Made by a program: the position numbers and the translations under genes | Notes under the pieces: generated by a model | The model's database searches: none | What the model saw: only the letters and a program-made list of their open reading frames with translations | What the model was told of the DNA's origin: nothing | Part shown: piece after piece, positions 36,917 to 44,886 of the stretch | Numbering within the stretch: the first letter of the stretch is position 1 | Layout of the letters: the number at the start of each line of letters is the position of its first letter | NCBI RefSeq assembly: GCF_039852015.1 | Contig: NZ_CP156626.1 | Coordinates: forward strand, 2,762,249-2,826,248 | Source of the DNA: Robbsia sp. KACC 23696 | Lineage (GTDB): Bacteria > Pseudomonadota > Gammaproteobacteria > Burkholderiales > Burkholderiaceae | Direction of reading: 5' to 3' | DNA length: 64,000 bases

Positions 36917-37054
36917 TCAGGCCTTCTTGGTATGACGCGATGCGGCGGCGGACAACGTCCGCTTGCGACGCACATTGCGCAATGTGTCATGAAACACGGT
37001 TACAACCGCCAAACCGAAGACTGCAGCACCACCCGCCAACCATTCCACGCCCAT
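36917..37054 (-). CDS. Putative 45-residue membrane protein
   Basis: A short frame runs from ATG 37054 to a stop at 36917-36919. It encodes one hydrophobic helix (WLAGGAAVFGLAVVTVFH) followed by a basic tail (RNVRRKRTLS) ending in HTKKA, the usual layout of a single-pass small membrane protein with a cytoplasmic positive tail. GGGGAT lies seven bases upstream of the ATG as a possible ribosome-binding site. I recognise no family. The region around it (36547-37440) is otherwise non-coding as far as I can tell. This is a plausible but unproven gene. Confidence 0.4.
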   Translation of the reverse strand: MGVEWLAGGAAVFGLAVVTVFHDTLRNVRRKRTLSAAASRHTKKA

Positions 37055-37446
37055 TTTCTATCCCCGACCCATGTCACGGAAAACGAATCACCATACCTAC
37101 TACGTTAGCTGAAAATAAATTGACACGAAGCTGACGCAATGCTTTTTTACACAAGAATCCGCTCGGGCGATGCGGGCAAGCAACAATTATTCTCTGCGGA
37201 GGATGTGGTGCGGGGTTTTGGATGAGGATCTTCTGCTACGGCAATGTTTTGAAAGGTATTTTCTTGATTTGCTTTTCTGGATTGGCGGATTGGGTCTTAG
37301 GTGTAGGAAGGCTTTTTCCGGGGTGCAAATCGGGCTCTGCGACTGTAATCTTGTTGCAAGGAATTTCGGGTGCCGTCCGATCGGCTAATTTGGCGGCATT
37401 TTGAACGACGCCCCTACCCGCCCGCTAGGATCGCCTAAACACCCTC
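37055..37446. other. Low-GC intergenic stretch upstream of the tRNA gene
   Basis: The roughly 390 bases before tRNA-Arg are clearly lower in GC than the rest of the window, with T-rich segments around 37220-37330. A 60-codon hydrophobic frame at 37222-37404 has no ribosome-binding site and is not called. The composition change marks the left edge of the accessory-looking strip. Confidence 0.4.
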
Positions 37447-37455
37447 TGCTATACT
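37447..37455 (+). promoter_or_regulatory. Extended -10 promoter of tRNA-Arg
   Basis: TGCTATACT gives an extended -10 (TG-N-TATACT) ending 11 bases before the mature tRNA 5' end. The -35 region about 17 bp upstream is weak. Confidence 0.5.
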
Positions 37456-37466
37456 CTGCCCCGCGT

Positions 37467-37541
37467 CTCCCCGTAGTTCAATGGATAGAACAAGTGCCTC
37501 CTAAGCGCTAGATACAGGTTCGATTCCTGTCGGGGGGACCA
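37467..37541 (+). tRNA. tRNA-Arg (anticodon CCT)
   Basis: The cloverleaf folds completely. The acceptor stem pairs CTCCCCG with CGGGGGG, followed by discriminator A and encoded CCA ending at 37541. The D stem is GTTC/GAAC. The anticodon stem AGTGC/GCGCT encloses loop CTCCTAA with anticodon CCT, reading AGG. The T arm is ACAGG-TTCGATT-CCTGT. tRNA-Arg genes are common integration sites, and the genes that follow look accessory, but no duplicated 3' tRNA segment was found. Confidence 0.93.
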
Positions 37542-37587
37542 AGAACATCCCAAAGATTGCAAGCAACGCTAAGTTAACCCCGTCGAG

Positions 37588-37608
37588 CCCCGTGCTACGG
37601 GGTTTTTT
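37588..37608 (+). terminator. Intrinsic terminator after tRNA-Arg
   Basis: CCCCGT 37588-37593 pairs with ACGGGG 37597-37602 around a three-base loop and is followed by six T residues. It lies 46 bases after the tRNA 3' end. Confidence 0.85.
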
Positions 37609-37669
37609 ATTGCCCACGTTCAGGAAGTTTGCCCATTGGCAGCAACGAGACTAGCGGCTGAACGCAAAA

Positions 37670-37966
37670 TTACGTCGTCAGAGGTTCCGGGTGAAGTCTT
37701 AGACCGAGTGCACGTAGCACCTTGAGCATTGTGGCGAAGTCCGGACTACGTTCTCCAGAAAGGGCTTTATAAAGGCTTTCGCGGGACAGCCCGGCATCAC
37801 GCGCGATATAAGACATACCACGAGCACGCGCCACATCGCCCACAGCGCGAGCGATGAATGCCGCATCGTCACCCGCGTCCTCGAAAGCGGCCTCGATATA
37901 CGCTTGCATTTCTTCTTCGGTCCGCAGATGCTCGGCTACGTCGAAACGGGTTGTGGTTTTAGCCAT
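37670..37966 (-). CDS. Antitoxin of a HigBA/RelBE-like module (addiction module antidote, HTH)
   Basis: This 98-residue protein has a central helix-turn-helix (ARARGMSYIARDAGLSRESL, then YKALSGERSPDFATMLKVLRALG), the layout of the 'putative addiction module antidote' family of HigA-like antitoxins. The acidic N-terminal segment (RTEEEMQAYIEAAFEDAGDD) probably wraps the toxin. It begins three bases after the stop of the toxin gene, so the order is toxin first. Such antitoxins usually repress their own operon. It lies between tRNA-Arg and small hypothetical genes, consistent with an accessory module. Confidence 0.85.
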   Translation of the reverse strand: MAKTTTRFDVAEHLRTEEEMQAYIEAAFEDAGDDAAFIARAVGDVARARGMSYIARDAGLSRESLYKALSGERSPDFATMLKVLRALGLRLHPEPLTT

Positions 37967-37969
37967 GGC

Positions 37970-38266
37970 TCAGTCCTCAAGTTCGTTGGCAAGTCGCAGT
38001 GCTTGTCTAATGTCTTTGTCTTGGCTGCCTTTGTCGCCGCCACACAGCAGAATGATGAACACGCCACGGCGTTGCGTGTAGTACACCCGATAACCAGGGC
38101 CGTAGTCGATACGCATTTCCGATACACCCTCGCCAACTGGCTTGGCATCGCCCGGGTTGCCGTCCGCCAGCCTTTGCACCCGCACCTGAATGCGAGCGCG
38201 TGCGCGCACGTCTCTCAGGCCGTCAAGCCAGTCAGCAAATTCGATTGTTTTGCGCAATTCGATCAT
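37970..38266 (-). CDS. RelE/HigB-family toxin (phage Gp49-like)
   Basis: This 98-residue basic protein of the RelE/ParE superfamily shows FADWLDGLRDVRARARIQVRVQR, GDAKPVGEGVSEMRIDYGPGYRVYY and LLCGGDKGSQDKDI, which together match the Gp49-like toxin subfamily that cleaves mRNA on the ribosome. ATG 38266 was chosen because it gives the family start (MIELRKT). An earlier in-frame codon at 38284 adds six residues. No good Shine-Dalgarno sequence is visible, as is common for tightly controlled toxins. It is paired with the downstream HTH antitoxin. Confidence 0.85.
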   Translation of the reverse strand: MIELRKTIEFADWLDGLRDVRARARIQVRVQRLADGNPGDAKPVGEGVSEMRIDYGPGYRVYYTQRRGVFIILLCGGDKGSQDKDIRQALRLANELED

Positions 38267-38495
38267 AGAACAAGTGTATCCCACTGGATACGATTGATCA
38301 ATGCCGGAACATCTCGCACCGTCTCATATCGTCACATCATTGATCAGGTGCTTGAGGCAGGCATATAGAACCCGCCAAGGGATAGGTATCCACCTTTCTG
38401 ACACGACGTCGCCAAACGGTAGTGCTGATGTCTGCCGTGGTGAAAAATAGAAACAAACGGCGCATGAATGATTGGCGTGTCAAATACAGACCGCC

Positions 38496-38861
38496 TTACC
38501 CCAATCGCCACTGATGGCGGCACGATTTGCACACGCCGTAGTGTTGACGATTACGTTGAAACAGCCAGACGACGAAACAAACGGGTGCGCCGAAAAACAC
38601 CACCAGAATCGTGATCACCAACACGAAGATTCCGATGGCATCGTCGGCTGGGCTCGGCTGATCCACCGAACGCAACCACCCCAGGGACTGACTCAGCGGC
38701 TTCTTCCGAACCGTCGCCGTTCTTTCCCAGCACTTTGGGCAACGCAAGACTTCGATAGTCTCCACCCGAAATCCTTCTCTTTTATCATCGGTAACGATGT
38801 CGCCAGCGTCAAAGACCGCGTAGATAGGGCGTGCTTGCTGGTTCTTGGCAATGCAACACAT
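38496..38861 (-). CDS. Hypothetical membrane protein with two zinc-ribbon-like CxxC pairs
   Basis: This 121-residue protein was not recognised as a named family. Residues about 40-50 carry RCPKCWERTATV and residues about 110-120 carry VCKSCRHQWRLG, two CxxC knuckles that could form one zinc site. A strong hydrophobic helix (IGIFVLVITILVVFFGAPVCFVVWLF, split here by position about 77-102) lies between them. The layout suggests a membrane-anchored zinc-ribbon protein. The start is uncertain: ATG 38861 lacks a ribosome-binding site. It is flanked by other small accessory genes on the same strand. Confidence 0.55.
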   Translation of the reverse strand: MCCIAKNQQARPIYAVFDAGDIVTDDKREGFRVETIEVLRCPKCWERTATVRKKPLSQSLGWLRSVDQPSPADDAIGIFVLVITILVVFFGAPVCFVVWLFQRNRQHYGVCKSCRHQWRLG

Positions 38862-38920
38862 TCAGCCGGTGACGACGCTTGCCGTACACCAGCGGGAACA
38901 TCGAAAGCTGTCAAAGAACG

Positions 38921-39100
38921 TCAGCGTCGTGGCAACGATTCAGCCACGGTTGTCGCCCCGCCAGCGTGGAGCGACGCAATCGCCCGATTCACGAGATGCG
39001 CGCCCGTCAAATCCATGGTGTTCTGCGCCTGCCAGAGGATGGCGCAGGAGATCAGAGTGGCCACGGTGCCTAAGAGGAATCGCCCAGCGTTTTCCATCAT
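38921..39100 (-). CDS. Putative 59-residue membrane or exported small protein
   Basis: A frame from ATG 39100 to a stop at 38921-38923 encodes MMENAGRFLLGTVATLISCA followed by a moderately polar tail ending in SLPRR. The N-terminus reads as a short polar start and one hydrophobic helix, either a signal-anchor or a single-pass segment. AAGGAG at 39105-39110 lies just upstream: four bases before the first ATG and seven before the second (39097), so the second is the better-spaced start. The ribosome-binding site is one of the strongest in this strip, which supports the call. No family was recognised. Confidence 0.55.
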   Translation of the reverse strand: MMENAGRFLLGTVATLISCAILWQAQNTMDLTGAHLVNRAIASLHAGGATTVAESLPRR

Positions 39101-39303
39101 TTTTCTCCTTTCCGTTCACTTTTAGGTAAACGGCCGCCCGTGAGGATCCTTTAGGAATCGACATTCTGTCGCCTCCTTTCGCGCATTTGCCCGGCCGCGC
39201 CGCCATTCGCCGCGGTTTAAGAAAAACTTTAGATTGGTGCTCGCTGGCGGAACGTTCCTTGCGCACGTTTGGGATGCAGGACCCACGTTCCAGGAGGAAC
39301 GAC

Positions 39304-39469
39304 ATGACACAAGATCCGAATATCACCACCGAGCCAGATCTGAATGCCAGAACTGGACGATCCCGCTGACGCACCGCCGAATGAAGCGGACGAAGACGGA
39401 GAAGCGTTACCTACGGAGCCCGGAGACATCGATCCAATAGCGCCCTTACCGCGACCGGGCCAAGTCTAG
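39304..39469 (+). pseudogene. Small acidic Pro-rich gene, apparently frameshifted
   Basis: AGGAGG at 39292-39297 is ideally placed before ATG 39304, which opens a 21-codon frame (MTQDPNITTEPDLN then NARTGRSR, stop 39369). In the next frame, 39344-39469 encodes an acidic proline-rich stretch with DDPADAPPNEADEDGEA and ends in PLPRPGQV. Joining the two by removing one base near 39341-39346 gives a coherent small acidic protein of about 55 residues. This suggests either a recent frameshift, a sequencing error or two unrelated frames. An intrinsic terminator follows at 39500, consistent with a real transcription unit. Confidence 0.45.
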
Positions 39470-39499
39470 ATCGCCCTTCGCATGATCGCAGAACCTCGG

Positions 39500-39523
39500 C
39501 GCCCGCTTTCGCGGGCGTCTTTC
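39500..39523 (+). terminator. Intrinsic terminator after the small acidic gene
   Basis: CGCCCGC 39500-39506 pairs with GCGGGCG 39511-39517 around loop TTTC, followed by TCTTTCTT. It fits the end of the plus-strand unit that starts at 39304. Confidence 0.7.
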
Positions 39524-39793
39524 TTATAACGCACCGCTCTCTTTCGCGCCCCGACTCAGCGCCAATCCACGCGATTACTCCTCTCGCATACCGGCCCTCG
39601 ACACACATCGTTGCCCCATCCCGGCACACGCCCGAGTCAAAAATTCAGCACGCTCCGCTTACCCTCTTCTAAAGCCTTTCACCCATCGATCGTCCATTCG
39701 GACGACTTTGTCTGCCCAGAAAAATTAGGTAGCATTCCAAACGATAAAACCGACAGGCCAATTTGGTTTGTTCGGCGATCCAAGGGAGCAGCT

Positions 39794-40516
39794 ATGCAGC
39801 GCAGAACGTTTGAGAGCGGTTCAACAGTCGTCGCGGTCCAAAGACGAGGTACTGGCGCAGTCCTAGCCAAGACTGATAAGAACAGTCGAAACCTCTGGGT
39901 AGCCTGCCTCCTCCTTCCCGCTGTCTTAGCCTGCAGCCCTCGTCTGACACATGCGCAAAACGTCTCGCTACTGAAGGACGCCAGCGTCGCCACGTATTTC
40001 TCCCCCAACGGCGGTGCAGTCCAAGCCCGAGTCGATCTGATCGACACGGCGAAAACCCGCGTGCTACTCGCCGGCTATGGCTTTACGTCCGACGCCATTG
40101 CGCAAGCGCTTATCAATGCCCACAAGCGCGGTGTAAAAGTCCAAGTCGTCATCGACAAAAGTAACGTTCACTCTCGACATTCGAAGGGTATGAATTTACA
40201 AGCGGCAGGAATCGATGTGCGCTCCCATCATGCCTACGCGATCATGCATCACAAGTTTGTCGTCGTCGATGACAAGGTCGCGTTCGGCTCGATGAATGCG
40301 ACCGATGCCGGCGAGGCGCGCAACGCGGAAAATTGGAATGTCTTCTCGAACGCAGGCCCATTAGCGCGCGTCTACACGAAAGAATTCGAGCGACTATACG
40401 CAGGCGGGAGGGCATTCGAGGATCAGTCGATCGCCACAAAATCACGACGCACTACGGAAGATCTGCCCGCGTCGAATATCGCCCCCGTCAAAGCCGCACA
40501 AAAAAACGACGTCTAG
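39794..40516 (+). CDS. Exported phospholipase D-like nuclease with a single HKD motif
   Basis: This 240-residue protein carries one HKD motif, His152-x-Lys154-x4-Asp159 in MHHKFVVVDDKVAFGSMN, as in the Nuc-type endonuclease branch of the PLD superfamily, which works as a dimer. A hydrophobic segment (WVACLLLPAVLACSPRLTHA, about residues 35-54) looks like a signal peptide or lipoprotein signal (VLAC), preceded by an unusually long polar N-terminus. Likely activity is DNA or phosphodiester hydrolysis in the periplasm. ATG 39794 has AAGGGAG six bases upstream. It lies alone between terminator-like hairpins. Confidence 0.8.
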   Translation: MQRRTFESGSTVVAVQRRGTGAVLAKTDKNSRNLWVACLLLPAVLACSPRLTHAQNVSLLKDASVATYFSPNGGAVQARVDLIDTAKTRVLLAGYGFTSDAIAQALINAHKRGVKVQVVIDKSNVHSRHSKGMNLQAAGIDVRSHHAYAIMHHKFVVVDDKVAFGSMNATDAGEARNAENWNVFSNAGPLARVYTKEFERLYAGGRAFEDQSIATKSRRTTEDLPASNIAPVKAAQKNDV

Positions 40517-40551
40517 TTCGCCCACGGCAAGCCTTCGCTGCAGAACGCAAA

Positions 40552-40573
40552 ATGCCCGCTCACTGGCGGGCAT
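40552..40573. terminator. Hairpin after the PLD-like nuclease gene
   Basis: ATGCCCGC 40552-40559 pairs with GCGGGCAT 40566-40573 around a six-base loop. A short T-run follows only when read on the minus strand (ATTTTG), so plus-strand termination efficiency is uncertain. It lies 35 bases past the nuclease stop. Confidence 0.5.
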
Positions 40574-40722
40574 CGCATCGCGACGACGGCTGACTGAAAA
40601 TGAGATTCAACCCCTTATCTGAAGCCCATAATTCGTATCGCTGATCGGCGTGCCAGAAATGCACCGCAGATGAGACAGTTATCGGGTGCAAGAAGTACAG
40701 AAAAAGTAAATGGGTCTCAATA

Positions 40723-41082
40723 ATGAATTCGACTGCAAACACATTGATGAAGTACGACGCCGGCAAGAAGGAGCTTTCCGCCGCCTATCTGCTCTGGTTT
40801 TGCCTGGGTTTTCTGGGCGGCCATCGCTACTATCTGAAGCGTATTCCCACGGGGCTTCTTCAAGCAGCGCTTTTTCCGATCGGTGTCGCTTTTGCAATAA
40901 GCATGAAGGACACCTTGGGTGCGATCGGCCCGACACTTTTCGCGCTCTCGGTGTGCGCCATCATCGTCTGGCAGATCGTCGATGCTTTTTTGATCCCGGG
41001 CATGGTTCGTAGATATAACCAAGCCCTTGCCGCAAAGCTCAATACCGGATCGGCCGATCCGCTGGATGTCGCGAAAAGCTGA
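40723..41082 (+). CDS. TM2 domain membrane protein
   Basis: This 119-residue inner-membrane protein has the TM2 signature: a first helix AAYLLWFCLGFLGGHRYYL followed by a short loop with YLKRIPTGLLQAALF and a second helix, then a third hydrophobic stretch ending in QIVDAFLIPGMVRRYN. TM2 proteins typically carry the G-x-H/D-R-F/Y-Y-L motif seen here; their function in bacteria is unknown. The ribosome-binding site is weak. It is convergent with map and is the last gene of the accessory-looking strip. Confidence 0.8.
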   Translation: MNSTANTLMKYDAGKKELSAAYLLWFCLGFLGGHRYYLKRIPTGLLQAALFPIGVAFAISMKDTLGAIGPTLFALSVCAIIVWQIVDAFLIPGMVRRYNQALAAKLNTGSADPLDVAKS

Positions 41083-41160
41083 GCGCGAGGATCGAAACGC
41101 ACCGCCGAGGTCGGTAAGGCGCACCCGCGCAACGACTCATCAACGACCCATCGCGCCGGC

Positions 41161-41955
41161 TTAAATCGCCCCAAACTCCCCAACCCCATCCGGCCATTCG
41201 GTCAGCACGCGATAGCCATCGTCGGTCACCAGAACCATATGTTCCCACTGTGCGGACAGGCTACGATCGCGGGTCACAACGGTCCATCCATCCGGTAATT
41301 GCTTCACCGCAGCCAAGCCCGCATTAATCATCGGTTCGATCGTGAAAATCATGCCCGCCTTCAGCGTCATGCCCTCGCCCGGTCGGCCGTAATGCAGCAC
41401 TTGCGGCGCATCGTGATAGATCGTGCCGATCCCGTGCCCGCAATACTCCCGCACCACGCCATAGCCCGCAGCGTGCGCGACCGATTGAATCGCGAAGCCG
41501 ACATCCCCGAGCGTCGCGCCCGGACGGACCGCACGGATACCTGCACACATCGCGTCGTACGTCGTGCGGATCAAACGGCTCGCCAGCACGCTCGGCGTCC
41601 CCGCGCTATACATCCGGCTGGTGTCGCCATACCAACCATCCTTGATCAAGGCCACGTCGATATTGACGGTGTCGCCGTCCTTCAGCGCTTTCGATGTCGG
41701 AATACCGTGACAGACCACGTTATTCACCGACGCGCAAATCGTATGCTGATATCCGTGATAGCCGATATTGGCCGGAATCGCCCGCAACTCCTCGACGATG
41801 TAATCGTGGCAGATCCGGTCCAGCTGTTCCGTCGTCACGCCCGGCTTCACGTGTGGCGTGATCATCCGCAACACGTCCGCCGCCAACGCGCCCGCCGCTG
41901 CCGCCTGCGCGATCTCCGCTTCGTTGCGAATCGAGACCTTGGTCTTCTCCCTCAT
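41161..41955 (-). CDS. map: Type I methionine aminopeptidase
   Basis: This 264-residue cytosolic metalloprotease removes the initiator methionine from nascent proteins. The five metal ligands are all present: Asp100, Asp111, His174, Glu207 and Glu238 (in VNIDVALIKDGWYGDTSR, GHGIG, IFTIEPM and QWEHMVLV). The length is that of the E. coli type. Its ATG overlaps the stop of the upstream ParD-like gene by four bases, so the two are translationally coupled. This is probably a second map paralogue; the usual map copy lies beside rpsB elsewhere in relatives, which cannot be checked here. Confidence 0.93.
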   Translation of the reverse strand: MREKTKVSIRNEAEIAQAAAAGALAADVLRMITPHVKPGVTTEQLDRICHDYIVEELRAIPANIGYHGYQHTICASVNNVVCHGIPTSKALKDGDTVNIDVALIKDGWYGDTSRMYSAGTPSVLASRLIRTTYDAMCAGIRAVRPGATLGDVGFAIQSVAHAAGYGVVREYCGHGIGTIYHDAPQVLHYGRPGEGMTLKAGMIFTIEPMINAGLAAVKQLPDGWTVVTRDRSLSAQWEHMVLVTDDGYRVLTEWPDGVGEFGAI

Positions 41956-42248
41956 GCTGCTTTCCCCATCGCCTCGTGTCGGCGAGCATTATTCGTGGTC
42001 GCGTTGATTTCCGCGCCAGCGTGTTGATCGTTTTCCTGCAACGCCCCGTCCCCCTCCGGCGCGGCGCCCTGCATGTCCGCCTGGATCAGGATTCGGCAAA
42101 TCTCGCCATACGCCAGCGACGGATACAGCTCCGACAACATGCCGACCCGCATCCAATGTTCCGCCTGCGCATTGATCGAACGGCCCAATGCGCCGCTCGT
42201 CGCGCGCAAATTGGCATGCATGACGTCCGATATTTTGACAATTCCCAT
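41952..42248 (-). CDS. ParD-like antitoxin family protein
   Basis: This 98-residue protein starts MGIVKISDVMHANLRATSGALGRSINAQAEHWMRVGML, a ribbon-helix-helix-like region of the ParD_like family followed by a disordered acidic tail. No ParE-type toxin gene is adjacent; the overlapping partner is map. It may act as an autoregulator or as an orphan antitoxin. The start ATG 42248 defines the four-base overlap pair with map. This arrangement is recurrent in betaproteobacteria, so it is probably functional rather than a remnant. Confidence 0.82.
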   Translation of the reverse strand: MGIVKISDVMHANLRATSGALGRSINAQAEHWMRVGMLSELYPSLAYGEICRILIQADMQGAAPEGDGALQENDQHAGAEINATTNNARRHEAMGKAA

Positions 42249-42417
42249 GTCGCCCTCGAATATACGAAGTGTAGTCGTTTCATATACTACCAGCGACGTT
42301 CCCTGTCGTCACCCCATCGCGCGCAATTTGTCCGCATCATGGCGGCGAGGGTAGTTTGACGTCACAATGTGCGCGATTCGCGGCAATTCCGCCGCGCTCA
42401 CTTCACGCATCCGTTTT

Positions 42418-42819
42418 ATGACGCTGCTCAGTTCCGCTCTCTGCAAATCGATCCTCGCCATTGCAATCGGATCGGCGCTCGGCGCGCTGTTTCGCTGGTT
42501 TCTGGCGCTTCGGCTAAACGCACTGTTGCCCGGTATGCCGATGGGCACCCTTGCCGCCAATCTGATCGGTGGCTATGTCATCGGCGTCGCCATCGCCAGT
42601 TTCGCGGCGGTACCGTCCATCAGCCCGGTCTGGCGTGTGCTCATCACCACCGGCTTCTGCGGCGGTTTGACGACGTTTTCCACCTTCTCCGCTGAAACCG
42701 TTGGCTTGCTGCAAGCCGGCCGTATGGGATGGGCAATCGCATCGATCGCCGCCAACTTGATCGGATCCCTCTGCGCCACCAGCCTCGGGCTGCTGACCGT
42801 CCGACTATTCGTGCGCTGA
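42418..42819 (+). CDS. crcB: Fluoride ion channel CrcB/Fluc
   Basis: This 133-residue inner-membrane protein has four helices and acts as a dual-topology dimer exporting fluoride. Signatures are [15 protein letters not shown] near the N-terminus, [14 protein letters not shown] with the conserved Asn, and [15 protein letters not shown], which carries the phenylalanine track and the central sodium-binding glycine/threonine region. ATG 42418 was chosen; earlier in-frame codons from 42367 would place polar residues before helix 1. I see no fluoride riboswitch in its leader. It is divergent from the ParD-like-map pair. Confidence 0.92.
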   Translation: MTLLSSALCKSILAIAIGSALGALFRWFLALRLNALLPGMPMGTLAANLIGGYVIGVAIASFAAVPSISPVWRVLITTGFCGGLTTFSTFSAETVGLLQAGRMGWAIASIAANLIGSLCATSLGLLTVRLFVR

Positions 42820-43061
42820 CAATGCATGGCCCCCGCCAAGCAGCTGGCCGCCCCGCCGACCGGGGTGCCAAGGCCCCCTCGCGTTCTTCCCATCTTCGCC
42901 ATCCGCATCCCGGCACGTACCGTGCTTAGATCCATTTCGCGCGACCGCCCCAACCGACGAAGTGCCGCACGATCGGAAGCGCGATTTCTCATAGAATGAA
43001 TTGGACGGCCCGCTGACGACGCGCCCACTTTCCGACGATTAATTTAAAAGACATAGCCAAT

Positions 43062-44726
43062 ATGCGGTTTCAGCACGGGTTTCAGTGGTCGGCGGCAGCG
43101 CCGGGTTTTAAAAATGGGTCTGATCTTTTAAGCCGCTTTTGGCTCATCCTGGCGGCAGCCGCATTGCTTGCCCTGACCGGCTGCGCCACGACGCGCCCTG
43201 CCGCCTCCAGCTTCGTTCGCCAGCAATCCCAGGCACTCTCACCCGATACGCCCACCCCGCTGGCCGCATCGTTTGCCGCCGCCCGCGCCGCCCATCCCGG
43301 CGAATCCGGTTTCCATCTGCTGATTCAGGGCAAGGAAGCGCTGGCGGCACGCATCGCGCTCGCCCGCTCCGCCACGCGCACGCTCGATATCCAGTACTAC
43401 ATCGCCAACGAAGACAACACCGGCAAGCTGTTGCTCGAAGCAGCCGTCCGTGCCGCCGAACGCGGCGTGCGGGTGCGCATGCTCATCGACGACATGAATT
43501 TCAAGGACATCGACTCGACCATGGCGGTGTTGAATTCCACGCCGAATATCGAGATCCGCGTCTTCAATCCGTTTGCCACGCACGACGAAGGCGCCTTGCG
43601 CCGCATGGGCAATGTCGTCACGCATCTCGACACCTTGACGCGCCGCATGCACAACAAGGCGATGATTGCCGATAATCAGGCATCGATCACCGGCGGACGC
43701 AATGTCGGCGACGAGTACTTCGATGCCAGCCCCTCGATCACTTTCCGCGACATCGACATCCTGTCCGTCGGGCCGATCGTGCCGGATATTTCGCGCAGCT
43801 TCGACATTTTCTGGAACAGCGAGGAAAGCTATCCGCTGAAGGCGTTGAACAATCAGCGCTTCAAGGCAGCGAAGATCGCCAAGGTGCGTTCCCAACTTCG
43901 CCAGCATTGGGAAGAAATGTCGACGATGACGGGCGGCGCGGATTTGGACGAACCGCCGTTGGCACGTCAGATCCGCACCGGCCAGACGCCGTTGGTCTGG
44001 GCGAAAGCGACCTTTTTCACCGATACGCCGCGCAAGATCATCACGCCGACCGATGACTACGTGAGTCCGCCAACGCAGCGCATCTGGCAACTCGCGGACC
44101 AGTCCTCGCAGAGTTTTATCCTCATCTCGCCGTATTTCGTCCCGCACAACGACAGCATCGATCACCTCGGTGCGATGGTGGCCAATGGCGTTCACGTCTC
44201 CGTATTGACCAATTCGCTAGCCGCCACCGATGCACCGGCCGTGCAGGCCGGCTATGCCCCGGCGCGGGTGCCCTTGCTGAAAAGGGGCGTGGCCCTGTAT
44301 GAGTTCAAAGCCATCAACGGCGAGCACCGCCCCGGTCTGATCGGCTCGCACTCTCGCGCCAGTCTGCACGCGAAGGCCTATGTGTTCGACAACAAGATCC
44401 TGCTGATCGGCTCTCCCAACCTCGATCCGCGTTCCGCCGGTCTGAATACCGAGATGGCGATCGAAGTCGACAGTCCGATACTGGCGGCCCAGGTCACGGA
44501 CCTGTTCGATAAAGCAGCTTCGCTCGATGAGAGTTACCATGTGACGCTGGCTGATCGCGACGCCTTGTCGCAAACCGGTTCCTCCGGCGCGCCACCGTCG
44601 CCGTTGATCTGGACGACGCGCGATCACGGCCAGTTGCAGACGTACAACTTCGATCCCGATGCCGGGCTGTGGCGGAACGTACTGACCGGCATCTTTTTTA
44701 TCTTGCCGTTGAAAAACCAGTTGTAA
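43062..44726 (+). CDS. Phospholipase D-family lipoprotein, ClsC/YmdC-like cardiolipin synthase
   Basis: This 554-residue protein has a lipoprotein signal: hydrophobic [14 protein letters not shown] with lipidated Cys41, preceded by an unusually long 24-residue polar N-terminus. Two HKD motifs, His197-x-Lys-x4-Asp ([10 protein letters not shown]) and His436-x-Lys-x4-Asp ([10 protein letters not shown]), form a complete PLD active site. This pattern and length match ClsC-type cardiolipin synthases, which join phosphatidylglycerol and another phospholipid at the membrane. Some relatives are diverged PLD enzymes of unknown substrate. No ymdB-like partner gene is adjacent. Confidence 0.85.
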   Translation: MRFQHGFQWSAAAPGFKNGSDLLSRFWLILAAAALLALTGCATTRPAASSFVRQQSQALSPDTPTPLAASFAAARAAHPGESGFHLLIQGKEALAARIALARSATRTLDIQYYIANEDNTGKLLLEAAVRAAERGVRVRMLIDDMNFKDIDSTMAVLNSTPNIEIRVFNPFATHDEGALRRMGNVVTHLDTLTRRMHNKAMIADNQASITGGRNVGDEYFDASPSITFRDIDILSVGPIVPDISRSFDIFWNSEESYPLKALNNQRFKAAKIAKVRSQLRQHWEEMSTMTGGADLDEPPLARQIRTGQTPLVWAKATFFTDTPRKIITPTDDYVSPPTQRIWQLADQSSQSFILISPYFVPHNDSIDHLGAMVANGVHVSVLTNSLAATDAPAVQAGYAPARVPLLKRGVALYEFKAINGEHRPGLIGSHSRASLHAKAYVFDNKILLIGSPNLDPRSAGLNTEMAIEVDSPILAAQVTDLFDKAASLDESYHVTLADRDALSQTGSSGAPPSPLIWTTRDHGQLQTYNFDPDAGLWRNVLTGIFFILPLKNQL

Positions 44727-44886
44727 GAAGCGAACGACCCTGCGCGCAGCCAGATCCACGCACGCGCCGCACCGTGATACCGGCGCGGCCCCGACGTGCC
44801 TGCGCGCCAGCATGAGACGTCCCGAGGCGTCGCTCCCCCCAGCGGCAGCCCGACGACCGGTCGCACGACGGCGCATTCTGGAGTGC

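Noticed and set aside
37222-37404. 60-codon hydrophobic frame upstream of tRNA-Arg
   Set aside because: It has no ribosome-binding site and lies in low-GC DNA where chance frames are common; the translation has no recognisable pattern.
37467-41100. Prophage or integrative element at tRNA-Arg
   Set aside because: No integrase, structural phage gene, transposase or duplicated tRNA 3' end is visible; only accessory-type cargo is present.
42249-42417. Possible fluoride riboswitch upstream of crcB
   Set aside because: The leader lacks the conserved words and pseudoknot arrangement of the crcB motif on the plus strand.
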